Source: Victivallales bacterium (GTDB taxonomy: Bacteria; Verrucomicrobiota; Lentisphaeria; Victivallales; UBA1829). From it: 11,046 nucleotides of DNA. Where the stretch lies: contig JAEEQO010000084.1 of the NCBI GenBank assembly GCA_016285335.1, positions 1-11,046 of the forward strand, given 5' to 3'. The notes beneath the pieces were generated by a model. It was not told the DNA's origin, ran no database searches, and saw nothing but the letters and a program-made list of their open reading frames with translations. Position 1 is the stretch's first letter; each line of letters opens with the position of its first letter. A program made the position numbers and the translations under genes. Positions 6,681-11,046 of the stretch are shown here, one piece after another.

Positions 6681-7619
6681 TCAGTGTTTCTCGAATTTCT
6701 TGATGAGCCAGAAGACGAAGAGCGCCAGTCCGGTCATCAGGATGAAGAAGAGCGGGAAGGAGAGGTACCAGTATTTGTGGTTCGGCCCGCTCAGGAATTC
6801 CGTGAACTCGCTCATGCCGAAGACGCCGGTGAAGAAGGTCGGGATGGCGACCGCGATCACGATGGCGTTCATGTTCTTCATCAGCACGTTCAGGTTGTTG
6901 TTGATGATGCTGGAACGCGCGTCGACGAGGCCGGAGAGAATCTGGGAGTAGACCTGCGCCTGGTCGAGGAACTGCCGGTTTTCGATCTGCAGGTCTTCCA
7001 GCAGCTCGATGTTGTCCTCGGTGAACTGGAATTTCGCCTGGCCGACCTGGATGCGTTCGAATACGCGCCGGTTGCCGCTGAGCGCGTTCACGTAGTAGAC
7101 CAGGCTTTTCTTCAGCGTGAACATGTCGAGCAGATTGCTGTTGTTGTACGACTCGTTCAGGTGCGTTTCGATGTCATTGCTGCACATGTTGATCACGCGC
7201 AGGTGGCTCTCGAAATGGCGGATGGTCTGGGTCAGGACGCGGAGCATGACGTCCTGCTTGGTGTAGATCTTGGTGGCGAACCTCCCCGTGAAAAGCTGGG
7301 GCAGCTCTTCGTCGATCACGAGCACGACGCGGTCGGGGAAGAGGAAGATGCCCATGGATTTCACGAGGAAGAGGAAGTTGTCGTCCGCCGAGTAGTTCTT
7401 CGGGTACTTGACGATGATGGCGGTATACTCGTCCTCGAACTCGATACGGGGCGTCTCGTCCGGGTCGATGGAGGATGCCAGCGTGTGCGGGTCGATCCCC
7501 AGGACGTCGGTCAGGAACGCGCGTTCGTCCCCGTCGGGCATCACGTAGATGTCGACGGGGAGCGTGCCTGCGTCGGAGTGGGCGATTCGCCCGTCTAAAA
7601 CGGAATAGCGGTCGAGCAT
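6681..7619 (-). CDS. corA: CorA-family divalent cation transporter with GMS in place of GMN
   Basis: CorA proteins are pentameric channels for Mg2+ (some carry Co2+, Ni2+ or Zn2+) in the inner membrane. This 312-residue protein has the normal layout: a soluble N-terminal alpha/beta domain (1-~130), long stalk helices (~130-250), TM1 (about 251-267), the periplasmic loop and TM2 (about 285-305). It ends in a basic tail, WLIKKFEKH. The segment PTFFTGVFGMSEF aligns with the signature P-T-x-I-x-x-x-x-G-M-N of the family, so the selectivity asparagine is replaced by Ser270 (codon AGC at 6812-6810). The acidic loop that usually follows is present (EFTEFLSGPN). The start ATG at 7619 lies 20 nt after serC; only a weak GGATGG precedes it. 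Family assignment is firm, but ion specificity is open because of the changed motif. Confidence 0.93.
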   Translation of the reverse strand: MLDRYSVLDGRIAHSDAGTLPVDIYVMPDGDERAFLTDVLGIDPHTLASSIDPDETPRIEFEDEYTAIIVKYPKNYSADDNFLFLVKSMGIFLFPDRVVLVIDEELPQLFTGRFATKIYTKQDVMLRVLTQTIRHFESHLRVINMCSNDIETHLNESYNNSNLLDMFTLKKSLVYYVNALSGNRRVFERIQVGQAKFQFTEDNIELLEDLQIENRQFLDQAQVYSQILSGLVDARSSIINNNLNVLMKNMNAIVIAVAIPTFFTGVFGMSEFTEFLSGPNHKYWYLSFPLFFILMTGLALFVFWLIKKFEKH

Positions 7620-7639
7620 GACGACACCATCCGGACAGG

Positions 7640-8722
7640 TCAGTTGTTCTTCTTGAAGTCCTGCATGAAGGAGACAAGACGTTCGACGCCTTCAAGCGGC
7701 ATGGCGTTGTAGATGCTGGCGCGGATGCCGCCGACGGAACGATGGCCCTTCAGGCCGATCATGCCGGCCGCCTTCGCCTCGTCGAGGAACTTCGCTTCGA
7801 GTTCTTCGGAGGGGAGACGGAAGACGACGTTCATCTTGGAACGGCTGCACGGGCAGACGGGGTTGCGGAAGTATCCGTCGGAGCCGTCGATCGCCGCGTA
7901 GAGGGTCTCGGCCTTCTTGTTGTTGATGCCTTCGAGGACTTCGAGGCCGCCCATGTCCTTCACCCACTCGGTGATGAGGCCGAAGATGTAGATGCCGAAG
8001 GTCGGCGGGGTGTTGAACAGGGAGTTGTGGTCGATGTAGGTGGCGTAGCGGAGCATGGTCGGGACGTTGGCGGGAGTGCGCTCCACGAGGTCCTTGCGGA
8101 TGATGACGACCGCCATGCCGCTGGGGCCGAGGTTCTTCTGCGCGCCGCCGTAGATCATGGCGAACTTGGAGACGTCGAGCTTGCGGGACATGATGTCGCT
8201 GGACATGTCGGCGAGCATCGGGACGCCGGCCGGGCAGTTCGGGAACGCCTGGTACTGCGTCCCGTAGATCGTGTTGTTGGAGGTGATATGGAAGAACGCG
8301 GCGTCCTCGTCGACTTTCATTTCATCGACCGCGGGGATCCTGGTGTATTTCTCTTCCTTGCTGGAGGCGATGACCTTCACGTCGCCGAAGAGCTTGGCTT
8401 CCTTGATCGCCTTGCTGGACCACGTGCCCGTGTCCGCGAATTCCATCGGCTTGCCGGGGACCGCGAGGTTCATCGGGATCATGGCGAACTGCATGCTGGC
8501 GCCGCCCTGGATGAAAACGATCGCGTGGGTGTCCGGAACGCCCATGATCTCCTTGAAATTGGAGATCGCGTTTTCAAGGATCTCGTCAAAGAGTTTGTGG
8601 CGGTGGGAGTGCTCCATGATGCCGCAGCCGCTGCCCTTGTAGTCGCAGAATTCCTTCTGCGCTTTTTCCATGACTGACTGCGGGATCATCGCCGGACCGG
8701 CGTTGAAATTGAAAACTTTCAT
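7640..8722 (-). CDS. serC: Phosphoserine aminotransferase
   Basis: SerC is a cytosolic PLP enzyme that converts 3-phosphohydroxypyruvate and glutamate to phosphoserine and 2-oxoglutarate, step two of serine synthesis; it also acts in pyridoxine synthesis in some bacteria. The 360-residue length is standard. Landmarks: FNFNAGPAMIP (4-14), the SHR motif (39-42, HSHR), GGAS (73-76), TSNNTIYGTQ (147-156), and the PLP-lysine segment YGGAQKNLGPSG with Lys196. Further landmarks are RSKMNVVFRLP, and GHRSVGGIRASIYNA near the end. The start at 8722 has AGGAG nine bases upstream and a clear promoter about 60 bp further up. It is first in an operon with corA, the zinc ribbon and ksgA; no metabolic link among them is obvious. 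Confidence 0.98.
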   Translation of the reverse strand: MKVFNFNAGPAMIPQSVMEKAQKEFCDYKGSGCGIMEHSHRHKLFDEILENAISNFKEIMGVPDTHAIVFIQGGASMQFAMIPMNLAVPGKPMEFADTGTWSSKAIKEAKLFGDVKVIASSKEEKYTRIPAVDEMKVDEDAAFFHITSNNTIYGTQYQAFPNCPAGVPMLADMSSDIMSRKLDVSKFAMIYGGAQKNLGPSGMAVVIIRKDLVERTPANVPTMLRYATYIDHNSLFNTPPTFGIYIFGLITEWVKDMGGLEVLEGINNKKAETLYAAIDGSDGYFRNPVCPCSRSKMNVVFRLPSEELEAKFLDEAKAAGMIGLKGHRSVGGIRASIYNAMPLEGVERLVSFMQDFKKNN

Positions 8723-8731
8723 CGTTCTCTG

Positions 8732-8736
8732 CTCCT
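8732..8736 (-). promoter_or_regulatory. Ribosome binding site of serC
   Basis: AGGAG on the minus strand lies nine bases before the serC ATG. It is the only good Shine-Dalgarno in this operon; the three later genes have weak or none. Confidence 0.75.
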
Positions 8737-8783
8737 GTTGAAGGTTGAGGTGGTTGACGTTGTTTCAAAAAAAGGTATTATAT

Positions 8784-8812
8784 AATATACCATGCGCACG
8801 CGGCGACTTCAA
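8784..8812 (-). promoter_or_regulatory. Probable sigma-70 promoter of the serC operon
   Basis: On the minus strand TTGAAG (8812-8807) is followed after exactly 17 nt by TATATT (8789-8784), matching consensus at four and five of six positions. A perfect TATAAT (8782-8777) overlaps just downstream but lacks a matching -35. The leader to the serC ATG would be about 55 nt. The AT-rich patch stands out from GC-rich surroundings. Confidence 0.6.
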
Positions 8813-8859
8813 GGCGGAAACGCCCGGAACATCAAAGAAAATGCGGAAAAAAAGCATGT

Positions 8860-8876
8860 GTTACAAATCCTGTAAC
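8860..8876. promoter_or_regulatory. Inverted repeat upstream of the serC promoter
   Basis: GTTACA-AATCC-TGTAAC is a perfect 6-bp inverted repeat with a 5-bp spacer, centred about 58 bp upstream of the proposed -35 box. The position suits an activator site, and the symmetry suits a dimeric regulator. No T run follows, so it is not a terminator. No regulator can be named. Confidence 0.3.
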
Positions 8877-8886
8877 GACAGACATG

Positions 8887-8935
8887 AAAACAAAAACGGC
8901 GGGCAGGGGCCATTCCGGGCATCCCGCACCCGCCG
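8887..8935 (-). terminator. Intrinsic terminator after the DUF3047 gene
   Basis: Read on the minus strand, CGGCGGG (8935-8929) pairs with CCCGCCG (8903-8897) across a long GC-rich loop that can fold further. It is followed by TTTTTGTTTT (8896-8887). It lies about 31 bp past the DUF3047 stop and should separate the aspS-side transcript from serC. Confidence 0.7.
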
Positions 8936-8966
8936 GTTCACGGACAGGACTTGAACGGAAGACGCG

Positions 8967-9710
8967 TCAGTCTTTCTTCCCGTCCTTCTTCTCTTCGCCG
9001 TCTTTCTTCTCGTCACCGGACTTCTTTTCGACGAACTCGACATAGTCCAGATAGACGTCGGCCACCGATCCCGTGTACTGGCTGTTCGAGGAAATGCTCA
9101 GCGCCCATCCGGACGGGATCTTCTTGAAGAACTTCATCATGTCGTCGTAGACGTTGACTTCCTCCTCGAACCAGGTGTCCATCTTGTCGTTTTTATCGCG
9201 CAGGGTGAACCAGTCCACGTCCACGATGTGGTTGTAGGTGGAATGCCCGGTCTTTCCCTTCGGCGTCTCGGTCTGCCATGTATACGAAATGCTTTCCTGC
9301 GAGAATCTGCCGTAGCCAACGTAGACGGCGATGCCCTGGTCGTCCTTCGCCTTGACCTCGGCGTCGGCTCCGGTCGGAAGCGTGACGGCTTTCCAGCGCC
9401 AGCGCATGACCGGGTATTTCTTCAGGTCGATGTCGGAGCCTTCGACCATGATCACGCCGGTTGCCTTATCGGACTTGATATGCAGGACCTTGTGCTTCAG
9501 CTCCTTGTCCTCGACGATCTCGTATTTTACGTCGGGTGTGCCGATCTTGCCCTGATAGCTCCAGCCTTCGGGAATGCCCTTCTTGTCGAGCTTCGACGTC
9601 TGGAAATCCCAATGGCGAACGGGTTCCTTGGCGTTCAGGCCTGAGGTGAAGAATGCGCACGGAGCGAGCAGTGCGGCGGCGAGAACGGCGGATTTGAAAC
9701 GACGGTTCAT
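8967..9710 (-). CDS. Secreted DUF3047-family protein
   Basis: This 247-residue protein of unknown function is probably periplasmic. It begins with a signal peptide (MNRRFKSAVLAAALLAP, likely cleaved after LNA at 27). Cys18 inside it is preceded by Pro, so a lipobox is unlikely. The core resembles DUF3047: HWDF (33-36), PEGWSYQG (47-54), MRWRWKAVTLP (102-112), DDQGIAVYVGYG (123-134), SYTW (142-145) and a final beta strand DVYLDYVEFV (218-227). The C-terminus is a Lys/Asp/Glu-rich tail (about 229-247). The beta-rich pattern with paired aromatics suggests a jelly-roll, carbohydrate-binding-like fold, but this is inference. The frame opens seven codons further up, but the ATG at 9710 has GGGAGAAG ahead of it. 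It overlaps the transglycosylase stop as ATGA, so the two are translated together. An envelope or cell-wall role is plausible. Confidence 0.8.
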   Translation of the reverse strand: MNRRFKSAVLAAALLAPCAFFTSGLNAKEPVRHWDFQTSKLDKKGIPEGWSYQGKIGTPDVKYEIVEDKELKHKVLHIKSDKATGVIMVEGSDIDLKKYPVMRWRWKAVTLPTGADAEVKAKDDQGIAVYVGYGRFSQESISYTWQTETPKGKTGHSTYNHIVDVDWFTLRDKNDKMDTWFEEEVNVYDDMMKFFKKIPSGWALSISSNSQYTGSVADVYLDYVEFVEKKSGDEKKDGEEKKDGKKD

Positions 9711-10390
9711 TTGATCTTCTCCCATTTCCATTCACGTTCGTATTGGTCGCGCCGGTCAAGGATCTCCTTGACGTACTTGCGCGTGGATTCGATGTCGATG
9801 TTCTGTATGACGTTTCCGTCGTGCAGAAGCGGTTTCCATGTCTCGGCACGCTGAATGCCGGCGTTGTACTCGCACAGGGCGAGCGTTTCTGCCTCGGTGT
9901 AGTCCTTCCAGCGGTTCAGCGCGCGGCCGAGGAACCACGACCCGATCTCGATGTTGAGCTCGGGGTCCATCAGCGCGCCGTCGGACGGCACTTTGCGGTG
10001 GAACGTGTTTTCCCAGTCTTTCACGGCGGCCTGCGGCATGATTTGCATGAGGCCGATCTCGCCTTTGCTGCCGATGCAGGAGGAGTCGAACCGGCTTTCC
10101 TTCCAGATGACGGCTTTCAGGAGCGGCGGATAGACGCCGTTTCTGCGTCCGGCGGACACGATGAGCTTGTCGTAACGGGTCGACCGGTCCATGTAATTGA
10201 GCACGAAAGAACCGGCTTTCCACAGCCCGACGCCCATCAGGACACCGATCAGCGCGAACAGCAGCAGAAGCAGGACCGCCTGTGTGCGGTGAACGGAGAT
10301 CGCAAGCGAGCTTCGCCGGGGATCCCTGTTCATCCCGGCTTTCTTTCCGTTCGTTTTCCGCTTGATGGTCTGTTTCCGTTTTTGCGGCAT
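9707..10390 (-). CDS. Membrane-anchored SLT-type lytic transglycosylase
   Basis: Lytic transglycosylases cut the MurNAc-GlcNAc bond of peptidoglycan, leaving 1,6-anhydro-MurNAc. This 227-residue protein has a very basic N-terminus (1-27) and one membrane segment (about 36-57), so the catalytic domain should face the periplasm. The domain shows the SLT signature in order: IWKESRFDS with catalytic Glu98, GEIGLMQIMPQ (110-120) and ALCEYNAG (171-178). TRKYVKEIL follows at 203-211. It is a minimal SLT domain without extra binding modules. The start at 10390 is preceded by GGAGGG at good spacing; a second Met at residue 20 would keep the membrane segment. It lies 49 nt after aspS without a terminator between, and overlaps the secreted DUF3047 gene by 4 nt. 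Confidence 0.92.
   Translation of the reverse strand: MPQKRKQTIKRKTNGKKAGMNRDPRRSSLAISVHRTQAVLLLLLFALIGVLMGVGLWKAGSFVLNYMDRSTRYDKLIVSAGRRNGVYPPLLKAVIWKESRFDSSCIGSKGEIGLMQIMPQAAVKDWENTFHRKVPSDGALMDPELNIEIGSWFLGRALNRWKDYTEAETLALCEYNAGIQRAETWKPLLHDGNVIQNIDIESTRKYVKEILDRRDQYEREWKWEKIK
9716..9723 (-). promoter_or_regulatory. Ribosome binding site fixing the DUF3047 start
   Basis: GGGAGAAG on the minus strand lies five bases before the ATG at 9710 (GGAG core about eight to nine bases away). It favours this start over the upstream in-frame ATG at 9731, and also puts the signal peptide at the very N-terminus. It lies inside the last codons of the transglycosylase gene. Confidence 0.65.
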
Positions 10391-10396
10391 ATCGGC

Positions 10397-10402
10397 CCTC
10401 CG
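10397..10402 (-). promoter_or_regulatory. Ribosome binding site of the transglycosylase gene
   Basis: GGAGGG on the minus strand lies about six bases before the ATG at 10390. It supports this start over Met20. Confidence 0.7.
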
Positions 10403-10439
10403 GTCGGTTGGCGGGCTGCGGTCTCCGGGCGGAGGGGAA

Positions 10440-11045
10440 TTACTTCTGCTCCGGCGCGGAGGAGGCGTTCATGGCGGCCGCCGCGGCCTCGGCGGCGCGG
10501 ATGCGCTCGGCTTCGGCGAGGAGCTTCTTGAACGTCTCTTCGTATTTGAGTTCCTGCGGGACGGGGATCACGCGGAGTTCGCGCAGCTGCTTCATGTCGA
10601 CGGCGGCGGGCGCGTTCATCATCAGGTCTTCGGCCTGCTGGTTGAACGGGAACGCGATGACCTCGCGGATATTCGGAGCGTCGGCGAGGAGCATCGCCAT
10701 GCGGTCCACGCCGGGGGCGATGCCGCCGTGCGGCGGCGCACCGAGCTTGAACGCGCGGATCATGCCGCCGAACTTGTCGTCGACGACTTCGCGGGAGTAG
10801 CCGCACATCTCGAAAAGCTTGTACATGAGTTCGGGCTGGTGGTTGCGGATCGCGCCGGAGGAGAGCTCGATGCCGTTGCACACGATGTCGTACTGGTACG
10901 CCACGATGTCCAGCGGGTCCTGCGTCTCGACGGCCTTCATCCCGCCCTGCGGCATGGAGAAGGGGTTGTGGCAGAAGATCAGCGCGCCGGTCTCCTCGTC
11001 GGTCTCGAACATCGGGAAATCGACGATCCAGCAGAACTTGAAGAC
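10440..11045 (-). CDS. aspS: Aspartyl-tRNA synthetase, C-terminal part (5' end outside window)
   Basis: AspS attaches aspartate to tRNA-Asp (or also tRNA-Asn in some bacteria) in the cytosol. About 201 C-terminal residues are visible and the frame is open to the right edge. It has [11 protein letters not shown] and HNPFSMPQ, then [18 protein letters not shown]. The class II motif 3 region [27 protein letters not shown] carries the ATP-binding arginine. These are bacterial-type AspS features. The end is extended: after the usual KQLRELRV there are about 45 more residues, including a Glu/Ala-rich helix and a short Ser/Ala/Pro tail. Whether the enzyme is discriminating cannot be judged, since the anticodon-binding domain is outside the window. 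The next gene starts 49 nt downstream with no terminator visible, so they may share a transcript. Confidence 0.96.
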   Translation of the reverse strand, partial: VFKFCWIVDFPMFETDEETGALIFCHNPFSMPQGGMKAVETQDPLDIVAYQYDIVCNGIELSSGAIRNHQPELMYKLFEMCGYSREVVDDKFGGMIRAFKLGAPPHGGIAPGVDRMAMLLADAPNIREVIAFPFNQQAEDLMMNAPAAVDMKQLRELRVIPVPQELKYEETFKKLLAEAERIRAAEAAAAAMNASSAPEQK

Positions 11046-11046
11046 G

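Noticed and set aside
6672..6684. GGTTCGAATC, which looks like the T-loop of a tRNA
   Set aside because: No acceptor, D or anticodon arm can be found on either side, and it spans the corA/zinc-ribbon junction.
8745..8954. A 69-codon plus-strand open frame in the serC/DUF3047 gap
   Set aside because: It overlaps the serC promoter and the DUF3047 terminator, has no ribosome binding site, and its composition looks non-coding.
10391..10439. Possible terminator after aspS
   Set aside because: Only a short CTCC/GGAG hairpin is visible and no T run follows, so I see no intrinsic terminator here.

Overview
This is an 11 kb stretch of GC-rich bacterial chromosome with normal gene density. It holds ten complete or partial genes of cell-envelope transport, amino-acid metabolism and RNA/translation, and no sign of a mobile element, CRISPR array, phage or toxin system. 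No RNA gene was seen. The gene families do not fix the taxon. High GC, a TetR-TolC-MacA cassette, a large GPH/SLC45-like MFS carrier and a periplasmic DUF3047 protein would fit a Gram-negative member of the PVC group (for example Lentisphaerota or a relative), but this is a guess. The organism must be Gram-negative: it encodes a TolC-type outer-membrane channel and a periplasmic adaptor.

Left part (1-3361, minus strand): an efflux operon read as TetR regulator, then outer-membrane channel lipoprotein, then MacA/HlyD-type adaptor. The adaptor runs off the left edge, and an inner-membrane pump (probably ABC, MacB-like) is expected beyond it. The AT-rich divergent gap (3362-3569) holds a perfect 15-bp inverted repeat that is the best candidate operator for the TetR protein.

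Middle (3570-5471, plus strand): a single 633-residue MFS transporter with a variable alanine/aspartate-rich insertion near its C-terminus. It converges on the next operon, and the two share one symmetrical, bidirectional terminator (5489-5525) that touches the ksgA stop codon.

Right-middle (5525-8722, minus strand): a tight four-gene operon serC - corA - FmdB-type zinc ribbon - ksgA/rsmA, with gaps of 20, 8 and 14 nt. It has a recognisable promoter upstream of serC. The CorA protein carries GMS in place of the usual GMN signature.

Right (8967-11046, minus strand): the 3' end of aspS, a membrane-anchored lytic transglycosylase-like protein and a secreted DUF3047 protein. The last two overlap by ATGA, and an intrinsic terminator follows at 8887-8935.

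I found no convincing undescribed system. The most noticeable points are the altered CorA selectivity motif, the TetR operator palindrome, the metal-ligand-rich tail of the zinc-ribbon protein, and the coupled transglycosylase/DUF3047 pair.
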